Origin: Myxococcales bacterium
Lineage (GTDB): Bacteria > Myxococcota_A > Polyangia > Haliangiales > Haliangiaceae
Reading direction: 5' to 3'
DNA length: 64,000 bases
NCBI GenBank assembly: GCA_016706545.1
Contig: JADJJK010000075.1
Location: 62,001-126,000, forward strand
Shown here: positions 17,938 through 27,678 of the stretch, piece by piece
How the letters are laid out: each line of letters begins with the position of its first letter
Numbering within the stretch: position 1 is the stretch's first letter
Translations under genes and position numbers: made by a program
Notes under the pieces: generated by a model
The model's database searches: none
The model's input: the letters and a program-made list of their open reading frames with translations, nothing else
What the model was told of the DNA's origin: nothing

Positions 17938-18704
17938 ATGACCGCGCCGCGTACGACCGTCCTCGAGTGCGGACCAGGCCAGGGCCACGCCCTGCGCGTG
18001 GGCGGCCTCACGGTGCTCGAGCGCCGCATCCGCGAGCTGGCCAAGGACGGCTGCGAGCGCGTGGTGGTGACCGGGCTCGGCCAGGCCAAGCTGGAGTTCC
18101 CGCGACCGCTGCCCATCGCGGTGGAGCAGGACGGCGTCGCGCCAGGCGACGCGCCCCGGCAACGCGGCGACGTGCTGCGCGGCATCCAGGTCGTCGACGA
18201 GGCCACCCGACGTGCCGCCGAGCGCAAGGTGGTGCGCGGCTCCAACAAGTCCTTCGAGGGCCCGGTGGACGCGCTGCTCACCTGGCGGCTGTCCAACCCG
18301 ATCACGCGCGCGCTGTCGTATCGCAGCCTGCGGCTCGTGCCAAACCACGTCACGCTGGTGGCCATCGCGCTGGGCATCTGCGCGGGCGTGCTGGCGGCCA
18401 CCGCGCACAGCTACGCGAGCTTTGCGCTGGCCGGCCTGCTCCTGCAAGCCAACTCGGTGCTCGACACGGTGGACGGCGAGCTAGCCCGCCTGCGCTATCA
18501 GTATTCAAAGCTAGGCCAGTGGCTCGACAACGTCTCCGATGACGTGCTCGACAACCTGTTCATCCTCGCGGTGGGCAGCGCGCTCGGCGGACCGTACCTG
18601 GTCGCCGCCGCGCTGGGCGCTGGCGGCCGCTGCACGGCGCGGTGATCGGAGGAGTGCAGCTCTCGCTCCTCGTGCTGCACCACACCATCGGCCGCCGCAA
18701 GTAG
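17938..18704 (+). CDS. CDP-alcohol phosphatidyltransferase with degenerate N-terminus and disrupted C-terminus
   Basis: The frame from 17938 gives 235 residues to a stop at 18645. Residues 179-205 match the CDP-alcohol phosphotransferase motif exactly (DGELAR, eight residues, G, three, D, three, D). The preceding NPITRAL...PNHVTLVAIALGICAGVLAA is the usual entry to the first membrane helix. The first 75 residues (GGLTVLERRIRELAKDGCERVVV) resemble the nucleotidyltransferase half of fused IPCT/DIPPS-type enzymes but lack the GxGxR loop. After about 18620 the +1 frame encodes a hydrophobic tail (GGVQLSLLVLHHTIGRRK) ending at 18704, so a one-base shift may have removed the real end. The helix count is low even so. 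Catalytic residues are present but activity is doubtful. Confidence 0.65.
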
Positions 18705-18719
18705 GCGACGCGACCCGAG

Positions 18720-20855
18720 CTACCCGAGCTTGCGCAGCAAGATCACGTGCTCGCACTTGCCGCGCTCGCCGAACGCGGAGCGCTCCGCGGCGCCCAGCAT
18801 GGGCCGCGGCTGCGAGGCCCACGCCACCAGCGCCAGCTCGCTGGTCAGGACGGCGCGCACGTCATCGAGCGCGAAGAACGCGCGCCCCGCGCCCATCGAA
18901 TCGCCGATGACCAGCGCCGCCAGGGCGCCGGGGGCAAGCAGCGGCGCCAGCGCGTCGATCGCCGCCCCGAGCTGCTCGCGCCACTGCGCGCCAGCGCCCA
19001 GGCCGGTGAGCCCGCGCCGGGAGCCGATCTCCTGCTGATCGAGGTGACGATGGCGCAGGCCAAGGAAGTCAAAGCGCAGGCGCTGGTGCTCGGCGTAGTC
19101 GTAGGTCCCCGCGTACGGCGGCGAGGTCACGACGCCCCCCACGCTGCCTGCCGGCACCAGCTCGCCGAGCGCGCGCATGTCCGCCTCGAAGATCTCCGGC
19201 GGGCTGCCCGGCGTGGCGGACAGATCCTGCAGCCCGGAGACCAGCAGCTCCACGCGCTGGAGAAACCAGCGCGCACACGCGCCGCGCGCCACGTTGCGCT
19301 GGATCCACGTGGCGTCGGTGTCCGAGGAGCGGCTCGAGACCTTGTACAAGATCGCCGACAGCGCCGCGGTGAGCACGCTGGCGAGCTCCGAGTCCTGCTT
19401 GGCGAGCGTGTCGAGGTGACGGGCCAGGTCCTCCAGCTCGCGGCGCACGTGCGGCGCGAACCACGCGGCCAGGCGCCGATTGCGCGCGTTGGGATCGAAG
19501 CCCGTTGGACCGCGCAGCGGCGCCACCTCGGCGGTGGCACGCCGCGCCTGGCGACCGGCCGCCAGGACCTCCCCGGCGATTGCGCGCGCCACCGCCTGCA
19601 GCTTGAGCCGGGTGCGGCCAGGGACCGTGAAGGTCTTGGCCCGCGCCACCAGCACGGCCAGCGGATTGACGTCCACGCCGATGGCGCGCAGCCCGGCCGC
19701 CCGCGCCTCCACCAGGGTGGTGCCAGAGCCGCAGAACGGATCGAGCAAGATCGAACGCGGGGGCATGGACTCCGCCACCAGCATCACCAGCTCCCGCGAG
19801 GTGGCCGGGTGCATGCGCGCAGGATAGCTGTGGAAGGGATGGGTCAGGCTCTCGATGACGATGTCATCGCCCGAGGCCGCTCGCAGGGCTGCGGTGAGCC
19901 GCGCGGCCAGCTCCGGATCTCCGCCTGCGTCCACGCGAGCTGGCACGCTGGGCATGGAGAACGCGCGCCGCGGCCCGCCTGGCGCGCGCAGGCCGCCTGG
20001 GCCTGGCCTTGCTTGGCCCCCTCGGTCCCCGCGCGGCGCGTCCCGCATCGGCCCTCGCGCACCGCCGCGGTTCTCTTCCCGCATCGGCCCTCGCGTATCC
20101 CCACGCATCGGTCCTCGCGGCCCGCGCTCACCGCCGCGATGCTCTTCTCGCATTGGCCCTCGCATTGGTCCTCGCGGCCCGCGCTCGCCGCCGCGATGCT
20201 CTTCCCGCATAGGCCCGCGCTCGCCGCCGCGGTTCTCGTCCCGCATTGGTCCTCGCGCATCCCCACGCATCGGTCCTCGCGGCCCGCGCTCGCCGCCGCG
20301 GTTCTCGTCCCGCATTGGTCCTCGCGCATCCTCACGCATCGGTCCTCGCGGCCCGCGCTCGCCGCCGCGGTTCTCGTCCCGCATTGGCCCTCGCGCATCC
20401 CCACGCATCGGCCCTCGCGGCCCGCGCTCGCCGCCGCGGTTCTCGTCCCGCATTGGCCCTCGCGCATCCCCACGCATCGGCCCTCGCGGCCCGCGCTCGC
20501 CGCCGCGGTTCTCGTCCCGCATTGGCCCTCGCGCCGCTCGCTCGCCGAACGGGCGCGCGCCCGCCGCTGGCGGATCCCAGCGCCGCCCCTGGGCAGGCCT
20601 GTCAGCGTAGCTGCCACGCGCCGCAGCCGGCGCGCGGCGCTCGGGTGCGGCATCTCGTTGGGGACGGCCGGGACCACGTGGCGGCTCGCGCCGCGCTCCC
20701 GATCCCTCCCCTTGCCGCGGCCCTCCGCGCCCTCCGCGCTCGCCGCCCTGCCCTCTGCCTTCTTGCTCACGCGAGGCGCCAGCGACGCTCGCACCTTGCC
20801 GCGGGGGCCGTGCTGTAGCGCGCGCATCGCCTCGAGGAGAACGGGGCCGGGTCAT
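18720..20855 (-). CDS. SPPY-type SAM methyltransferase with long N-terminal RG-repeat region
   Basis: The 711-residue protein joins two very different halves. Residues 1-310 are disordered and Arg/Gly-rich, with a tandem 23-residue unit (RGPMRDENRGGERGPRG...) at about 100-275 resembling eukaryotic RGG/RG RNA-binding regions. The C-terminal 400 residues are a methyltransferase. HPFHSYPARMHP leads to motif I LDPFCGSGTTLVEA near residue 375 and a catalytic SPPY (VVTSPPYAGTYDYAE) near 580, as in N4-cytosine/N6-adenine DNA methylases and some RNA methylases. There is no restriction endonuclease nearby, so an orphan DNA methylase or an RNA enzyme is possible. The RG tail favours nucleic-acid binding, which is inference. 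The ATG at 20855 is chosen because it starts the Arg-rich region. Confidence 0.8.
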   Translation of the reverse strand: MTRPRSPRGDARATARPPRQGASVAGASREQEGRGQGGERGGRGGPRQGEGSGARREPPRGPGRPQRDAAPERRAPAAARGSYADRPAQGRRWDPPAAGARPFGERAARGPMRDENRGGERGPRGPMRGDARGPMRDENRGGERGPRGPMRGDARGPMRDENRGGERGPRGPMREDARGPMRDENRGGERGPRGPMRGDARGPMRDENRGGERGPMREEHRGGERGPRGPMRGPMREEHRGGERGPRGPMRGDTRGPMREENRGGARGPMRDAPRGDRGGQARPGPGGLRAPGGPRRAFSMPSVPARVDAGGDPELAARLTAALRAASGDDIVIESLTHPFHSYPARMHPATSRELVMLVAESMPPRSILLDPFCGSGTTLVEARAAGLRAIGVDVNPLAVLVARAKTFTVPGRTRLKLQAVARAIAGEVLAAGRQARRATAEVAPLRGPTGFDPNARNRRLAAWFAPHVRRELEDLARHLDTLAKQDSELASVLTAALSAILYKVSSRSSDTDATWIQRNVARGACARWFLQRVELLVSGLQDLSATPGSPPEIFEADMRALGELVPAGSVGGVVTSPPYAGTYDYAEHQRLRFDFLGLRHRHLDQQEIGSRRGLTGLGAGAQWREQLGAAIDALAPLLAPGALAALVIGDSMGAGRAFFALDDVRAVLTSELALVAWASQPRPMLGAAERSAFGERGKCEHVILLRKLG
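20031..20545. repeat. 69-bp tandem minisatellite inside the methyltransferase gene
   Basis: A 69-bp unit (23 codons) is repeated head to tail. Copies between about 20216 and 20530 are nearly identical, and those at 20031-20215 are shorter and diverged. The unit contains GCCGCCGCGGTTCTCGTCC and CGCATTGGCCCTCGCGCAT. Because the length is a multiple of three, copy-number changes lengthen or shorten the RG-rich protein region without breaking the frame. Confidence 0.85.
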
Positions 20856-20948
20856 GGCGCACCCTACACAGCCGACGAAGATCGCGCAACGCTTGAGCCG
20901 CGGCTTGAGCACGATCGTTTGGCCGCCCGCTCGTGCTACACCGCCGCG

Positions 20949-21239
20949 ATGCCAATGCCACTGGAGATCATCGGCCTGGGAAAGTCTGAGGTGAAGTTCA
21001 TCTGGGACGATGGCGCGGAGGACACCTTCGGCGCACGCGACCTGCGCCTGCGCTGCAACTGCGCGCACTGCGTCTCGGAGACCACCGGCCAGCGCCTCCT
21101 GGATCCTGCCACCGTGCCGCTCGACCTCACGGTGGCAAACATGCACCTGGTGGGCAACTACGGCGTCGGCATCCACTTCTCCGATGGCCACGGCACCGGC
21201 ATCTACCGCTTCCGGGAGCTGCGCCCGAAGGCGCCCTGA
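20949..21239 (+). CDS. DUF971 domain protein (gamma-butyrobetaine hydroxylase N-terminal-like)
   Basis: A 96-residue single-domain protein of the DUF971/GBBH-like_N family. It shows the pattern VKFIWDDGAEDTFGARDLRLRCNCAHCVSE, with a CxCxxC cluster that in relatives can bind metal, then MHLVGNYGVGIHFSDGHGTGIYRFREL, which closes the family domain. Stand-alone members have been linked to iron-sulfur or metal-related functions, but no precise role is established. The ATG at 20949 gives the usual length. It runs divergently from the methyltransferase gene with about 90 bases between starts and just ahead of the nitroreductase gene on the same strand. Confidence 0.85.
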   Translation: MPMPLEIIGLGKSEVKFIWDDGAEDTFGARDLRLRCNCAHCVSETTGQRLLDPATVPLDLTVANMHLVGNYGVGIHFSDGHGTGIYRFRELRPKAP

Positions 21240-21274
21240 CCGGGCTGACCGCCCATTTGCCCTTCCCGACCATC

Positions 21275-21967
21275 ATGACCGCTCACTCCGCCCATCCCGG
21301 CGCCGCGTTCGCCGAGCTATCCGAGCTGTACCAGGCCCGCTCGAGCGCGCGCGCCTTTGCGCCGGAGCCGCTGCCGCGCGACCGGCTCCTGGAGCTGTTC
21401 GCCGCCGCCCAGCGCGCCCCGTCCTGGTGCAACGTGCAGCCGTGGCGCGTCGTGGTCACCGAGCCGCCGACCACCGGGCGCGTCACCGCGGCGCTGGTGG
21501 CCGCGGCGCAGAGCCAGCCCGCCGCCCCCGAGGTCGCGTTTCCGGCCGACTATCCAAGCCCGCATCTCGAGCACCGGCGCGCCTGTGGCCTGGCCCTGTA
21601 CCAGGCCATGGGCGTGGCGCGAGATGACAAGGAGGGCCGGCAACGCGCCTGGCTCCGCAACTATCAGGGCTTTGACGCGCCGCACCTGGCGGTGGTGAGC
21701 TGCGACCGGCGCCTGGGCCCGTACGCCTACGTAGATCTGGGCGTCTGGCTCGGCTATCTCCTGCCGGCGGCGCAGGCGCTGGGCATCGCCACCTGCCCGA
21801 TGGCGTCCATCGCCACGTACCCAGCCGTGCTGCGCGAGCGCTTGCCGATCTCGCCCGAAGACACCATCGTCTTTGGCGTCGCGCTCGGCGTGGCTGACGC
21901 GCAGGCGGCGGCCAACCAGTGCCGCACCCAGAGAGATCCGGTGTCGGCCAACGTGCAGTTCGTCTGA
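21275..21967 (+). CDS. nitroreductase family protein
   Basis: A 230-residue flavoprotein candidate of the nitroreductase fold. Members bind FMN as dimers and reduce nitro compounds, quinones or enones with NAD(P)H. The opening LYQARSSARAFAPEPLPRDRLLELFAAAQRAPSWCNVQPWRVVV contains the phosphate-binding R-S-x-R-x-F and the S-x-x-N-x-Q-P-W motif. AYVDLGVWLGYLLPAAQALGIATCPMASI is the second half of the flavin site. The ATG at 21275 is used; a TTG six codons upstream is possible. It begins 35 bases after the DUF971 gene, so cotranscription is plausible. The substrate cannot be assigned. Confidence 0.87.
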   Translation: MTAHSAHPGAAFAELSELYQARSSARAFAPEPLPRDRLLELFAAAQRAPSWCNVQPWRVVVTEPPTTGRVTAALVAAAQSQPAAPEVAFPADYPSPHLEHRRACGLALYQAMGVARDDKEGRQRAWLRNYQGFDAPHLAVVSCDRRLGPYAYVDLGVWLGYLLPAAQALGIATCPMASIATYPAVLRERLPISPEDTIVFGVALGVADAQAAANQCRTQRDPVSANVQFV

Positions 21968-21979
21968 GGCGAGCGCCGC

Positions 21980-22648
21980 TCAGTCGTCGCCGCGCACCGC
22001 GTCGACGGAGTCCTTGATGCGGTCGCGGATGGTGTTCTGCAGCTCATGGTGGCTGCGCTCGTTGATGTGGACGATGCCCGTCTCGTCCGGCGTGAGCTGC
22101 GAGACATCGATGCCCTCGAACCAGGCGGCCAGATCAAAGGTCACCAGGAAGTGGCTCAGGCGGCCAGGCTCCACCACCACCCCGCCAGCGGGGCGCAGCT
22201 CGAAGGTGTCATAGGTATCGTCGCGGTACTCGACCTGCTTGCCGTCGAGGGTGATGCACAAGATCGTCGAGACCTTGCGTCCGGTGGGGCCAGGGCGGAA
22301 GCCCTCCTGCGGCTCGATGGTGAGCCGCACGCGATCGTAGGTGCCCGGCTGGATCTGCAGCAGGTTGATCTTGCTGGTCGCGGGATCGAGGAGATCCACC
22401 GGCTCCCACACGCGCTGGTCGAACTCGCTGGCGCCATCGAGCCGGACATCGCGGATCATGAACGCCGCGCAGGTCACGCCGGCCGGCGGCGCCGGCGGAG
22501 GCGGGACCTCTCCATCATCGGGACAGTCGCCACCGCCGCAGGCGGCAAACTGCACCGCGAGCGAGAGGTCCTGGGAGGAGCCGCCGTCCGAGCAAGCCGC
22601 CACCAGCAGCGCCGCCGCTCCGAAGAAATGTATTCCATTGATACGCAT
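21980..22648 (-). CDS. DUF4382-like lipoprotein
   Basis: A 222-residue exported lipoprotein. The signal (INGIHFFGAAALLVAACSDG) carries the lipobox VAAC. A Pro-rich linker (PPPPAPPAG) follows, then a beta-rich domain with DLLDPATSKINLLQIQPGTYDRVRLTI, resembling DUF4382 proteins, which have an immunoglobulin-like or carboxypeptidase-regulatory-like fold of unknown role. Four or five cysteines in the mature part could form disulfides. The ATG at 22648 has a clear AAGGAGA ribosome-binding site. It is transcribed divergently from the propeller lipoprotein gene, and the relatively AT-rich region between them (22649-22806) holds a repeated TCTCCTTTGTT. It ends only 13 bases from the convergent nitroreductase gene. 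Confidence 0.72.
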   Translation of the reverse strand: MRINGIHFFGAAALLVAACSDGGSSQDLSLAVQFAACGGGDCPDDGEVPPPPAPPAGVTCAAFMIRDVRLDGASEFDQRVWEPVDLLDPATSKINLLQIQPGTYDRVRLTIEPQEGFRPGPTGRKVSTILCITLDGKQVEYRDDTYDTFELRPAGGVVVEPGRLSHFLVTFDLAAWFEGIDVSQLTPDETGIVHINERSHHELQNTIRDRIKDSVDAVRGDD

Positions 22649-22806
22649 GTCCGTCTCCTTTGTTGAAGGAAACCTATTTCAATCTCCTTTGTTCGTAAAT
22701 GGTTACGTCTCGAACCAGAGGCGGTTTTGTATTCTGAAAGTCTACGGTTCAGTTTCCAACGGGCGAAGTGTCGACATCGCCTACAACCTTGCCTCAAACT
22801 GCGCCG

Positions 22807-23736
22807 ATGCGAAGGATCGCCATCGCGCTAGCGCTTGTGTGCAGCCTCGCCGGCTGCCGCAAGAAGGGCGGCGAGCTTGGCCCTGGCGCTGGCGGGGCGT
22901 GGCTCGTGGGCGAGCGCGGCATGATGATCAACGTCCACGCCGACGGCACCCTGTCCGACTACGATCTGGAGATCGACGAGGACCTGCTGGACATCGCGTG
23001 CCGCGGCACCGACAGCGTGTTCGTGGTGGGCGCCCGGGGGACCTTCCTGCGCACCTTCGACGGCGGCGCGGAGTGGGAATCGATCGAGCTTGGCACCCGC
23101 GGCGCGCTGCGCTCGGTGGCGGCGGCCTCGCGCGAGTACGTGGTGGTCGCCGGCGACGAGGGCCTGTTCTTGTCCGCGGACTCCGGCACCACGTGGTCCA
23201 CGCTGGCCACCGGGTCGTTCGCGTCGGTGACCATCGATCAGACGGGCGATGTGATCATGGCGCTCGATCGCGGCGGCACGGTCTGGCGCGAGGACCGCGC
23301 GTCCGCGCTGCGCCCGGTGTTTGCTTCCTTCGGGGCGGTCGCGCTGGCGATGAGCCCCAGCGGCGAGCGCGCCGTGGTGATGGGGCCTGGGCGCACGCTC
23401 TGGACCTCTGCCACCGGCGGCGCGAGCTGGCAGGCGGTGGAGCTTGGCGGCAGCTACGACCTGCGCAACGCCTGGATCGCGCCGGATGGTGCCCTGCTCG
23501 CGGTGGGCGCCAACGGCGTGGTCCTGCAGGTCGACGCGCAGCGCCGGGTCTCGGTGCAGCGCCCGGTGCGCGCCGATCTGGAGGCCGTTCACCTCGGCCC
23601 TGGCGGGGTAGGGTACGCGGTGGGCGCGGACGGCCGCGTCCTGCAGACCCTCGATGACGGCGCCGCCTGGACGCCCACCTCGCGGGCCGCGCCGCAGCGC
23701 GTGCTCGGCGTCGATCAGAGCTATCCGCCGTACTGA
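22807..23736 (+). CDS. YCF48/BNR-type beta-propeller lipoprotein
   Basis: The 309-residue protein starts with a lipoprotein signal (RRIAIALALVCSLAGCRKK, lipobox LAGC), so it is probably membrane-anchored on the periplasmic or outer side. The mature part is a row of repeats such as VVGARGTFLRTFDGGAEWESI, AGDEGLFLSADSGTTWSTL and AVGADGRVLQTLDDGAAWTPT. These G-x-x-L-x-T-x-D-G-G-x-x-W units are the BNR/YCF48 propeller signature. Relatives include assembly factors and binding proteins; no catalytic residues can be assigned. The ATG at 22807 is preferred because the signal peptide starts there, although an upstream in-frame start exists at 22768. Confidence 0.82.
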   Translation: MRRIAIALALVCSLAGCRKKGGELGPGAGGAWLVGERGMMINVHADGTLSDYDLEIDEDLLDIACRGTDSVFVVGARGTFLRTFDGGAEWESIELGTRGALRSVAAASREYVVVAGDEGLFLSADSGTTWSTLATGSFASVTIDQTGDVIMALDRGGTVWREDRASALRPVFASFGAVALAMSPSGERAVVMGPGRTLWTSATGGASWQAVELGGSYDLRNAWIAPDGALLAVGANGVVLQVDAQRRVSVQRPVRADLEAVHLGPGGVGYAVGADGRVLQTLDDGAAWTPTSRAAPQRVLGVDQSYPPY

Positions 23737-23800
23737 CCGCCGTACTGAGCCACGCGCGGGTCCCCAAGGCCGGGCGCTCCTTGCTGTTATGCTGTGGCGG

Positions 23801-24748
23801 ATGACGCCCGCTGAGCGCCTGGCAGCCATCCGGAACGACCTTCGCGAGAAGGACCTGGTGGCGCGAAGGATCTCGGAGCGGCGTGAGGAGCGCCTCCGGG
23901 TGGACGCCAAGCTCGCCGCAGCCAACGCGGCCTGCGCCTACGAGCAAGCCGACGTGGACCGCTTGACCCGCGGGCTCGGCGGCGCGCTGCGCGGGCTCGT
24001 CACCAGCGACGAGGTCAAGCTGCGCGAGGTGCAAGAGCTGGCGGCGGCCAAGCTGCTGTGCGAGGAGCTGGAGGACGATCTCCGCGCGCTCGACAGCGAC
24101 CTGCAACAGCTCGACGCGCGCGCCGCGGCGATCAAGCGCGCCGCGGCCGACTACGAGGCGCTGCTCAAGGAGCTGGGGGACGCCGCTCGGGCCCGTGGGC
24201 TGTGGAGCGAGGAGCTCGACGCGCTCGAGCGCACGGAGCTCGAGCTGCGGATGGAGAAGGCCGAGCTCCTGGACGTGATCGACCTGGGCGGCACCGCCCA
24301 CGATCGCCTGCATTCGCTGCTCGACCTGCTGCGCCGCGTCTTCCCGACCGACGATGACGACGAGTGGGTCTGGGGAGAGGTCATGCGGGATCTGCTCTTC
24401 GGCGTGTCCGATCGCTGGAGGCTGCGCAACGCGCTCACGGAAGCCCAGCACGCGCTGCACCGCTTCCGAGGCAAGGTAGAGATGCACCAGCTCGGCGGCT
24501 TGAGCCAGCTACGCCTCGAAGACAAGTTCCCGGAGGTCGGCGGCATCTTTCACTTCCTCTCGCAGAAGGCGATGGCGTCGAACAGCGCGCTGGCCGAGGG
24601 CATGGTCGACGAGATCTCGCGGCTGTCCAGCGGGCTGGTCGAGTGCGTCAGCGAGCTGCGCGGCCGGGTTCACCGGATCGACGCGGCCATGGCCGAGCTG
24701 ACCCAGGCGCGCGCCACGTTGCTCGATCCGCCGCGCCACCGGCTGTAG
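23801..24748 (+). CDS. coiled-coil hypothetical protein
   Basis: A 315-residue soluble protein that I cannot assign to a family. Residues 1-160 are almost entirely charged heptad-like helix (LREKDLVARRISERREERLRVDAKL, LREVQELAAAKLLCEELEDDLRALDSDLQQLD). The rest is helical with an acidic patch (FPTDDDDEWVWGE) and ends in another helix. There is no signal peptide or membrane segment, so it is probably cytoplasmic and oligomeric. The ATG at 23801 follows GGCGG; an alternative ATG lies four codons upstream. It begins 64 bases after the propeller lipoprotein gene, which may be cotranscribed. Confidence 0.65.
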   Translation: MTPAERLAAIRNDLREKDLVARRISERREERLRVDAKLAAANAACAYEQADVDRLTRGLGGALRGLVTSDEVKLREVQELAAAKLLCEELEDDLRALDSDLQQLDARAAAIKRAAADYEALLKELGDAARARGLWSEELDALERTELELRMEKAELLDVIDLGGTAHDRLHSLLDLLRRVFPTDDDDEWVWGEVMRDLLFGVSDRWRLRNALTEAQHALHRFRGKVEMHQLGGLSQLRLEDKFPEVGGIFHFLSQKAMASNSALAEGMVDEISRLSSGLVECVSELRGRVHRIDAAMAELTQARATLLDPPRHRL

Positions 24749-24810
24749 TAGCTGCGGCGCCGAGGCCAGCCCGCTCCGAGCTGCGCCACGCCGTGCGCGA
24801 ACCGAGGGGC

Positions 24811-25476
24811 CTACGGGTTGACCACGCGCACCGCGAACCGCCCGGTCTGCGGCTCTTCCATCACCACCTTCACGTAGTCCATCCTGCCGGCCGTCGCCGT
24901 GTACGTCCCGGTCACCGTCATCGCCTGACCTGCGGTGCAGCCGTTGGCGAAGCCAAGCCGGTACGCCGCGGTCCCGTACGAGGCCGGGACCGACCAGGTC
25001 GCCTTGTCCCCGCCGGTCTGGATCTCGAGCCGCGGCGGCAGCACGATGCGCCCCACGTCCAGCCCCTCCACGGGCACGGTCACTTGCTGGATCGTGGTCT
25101 CCGACTCCTGGAGCGCCACGGCGAACATGGAGAAGCGGGACACCGCGAGCAGGTACGTGCCCGGCGCCACGCCCTCGAGGACAAACGCAGGACCGTCCAG
25201 GACGTCCGCGTCCAGCGCCTGGTTCGACCGCAGGCACGGCGCCAGCTTGGTCAGCGGGTCCCCCATTGGCAACAGCGCCACGCCGAGCTGGCCGCTGCTG
25301 ACGCTGGCGACGATCTGCCCGCGGATGGTGCCCGGCTCCGGCTGCGCAGCGGTTGGAGCGCCCTGCCCCAGGTCCTCCGCGGCGGACCCTTCAAAGCCGC
25401 AGGCCGCGCTGCCAAGAAGTCCCACGAGGGCCGGCACCAAGGCCGACAACGACAAGGCTCTCATGGAGAGCGTCAT
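24811..25476 (-). CDS. putative secreted lipoprotein with carboxypeptidase-regulatory-like domain
   Basis: A 221-residue exported protein of uncertain family. The N-terminus is a signal sequence (LSLSALVPALVGLLGSAACGFEG) with a weak lipobox (SAAC). The mature region begins with GTIRGQIVASVSSGQLGVALLP and GPAFVLEGVAPGTYLLAVSRF, a pattern seen in small beta-sandwich (CarboxypepD_reg-like) domains. A second beta-rich segment ends in GRFAVRVVNP. No catalytic motif is present. Starts at 25476 and 25464 (MRALSLS) are both possible, and neither has a strong ribosome-binding site. It lies convergent to the coiled-coil gene. Confidence 0.6.
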   Translation of the reverse strand: MTLSMRALSLSALVPALVGLLGSAACGFEGSAAEDLGQGAPTAAQPEPGTIRGQIVASVSSGQLGVALLPMGDPLTKLAPCLRSNQALDADVLDGPAFVLEGVAPGTYLLAVSRFSMFAVALQESETTIQQVTVPVEGLDVGRIVLPPRLEIQTGGDKATWSVPASYGTAAYRLGFANGCTAGQAMTVTGTYTATAGRMDYVKVVMEEPQTGRFAVRVVNP

Positions 25477-25604
25477 TTGCAGGAGTCATACCGCCAGCGC
25501 CGAGATCTTTTGTCCCGAGGTTTCAGCGGCTTGAACTGGCATGACCGGGGCTCCTTGCCCCTCTTGGGAGGGAACGCCCCAGCCATCTCGGGCGACGCGC
25601 GGCG

Positions 25605-27590
<1,986 letters not shown>

Positions 27591-27678
27591 CTCGTCACTG
27601 TAACGTTCACCTCGGAGGAAGCCCACCCCGACGGGGGCGATTCCCACCCAGACGATCTGGCAGGGCGCGCTGGCGGCG

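Noticed and set aside
20031..20545. Possible CRISPR array because of evenly spaced repeats
   Set aside because: The repeats are directly tandem 69-bp units with no unique spacers, and they translate in one frame as an RG-rich protein region.
18747..21239. 830-codon plus-strand frame across the methyltransferase gene
   Set aside because: The first 734 codons are antisense to the methyltransferase; only the final 96 codons are a real gene (DUF971).
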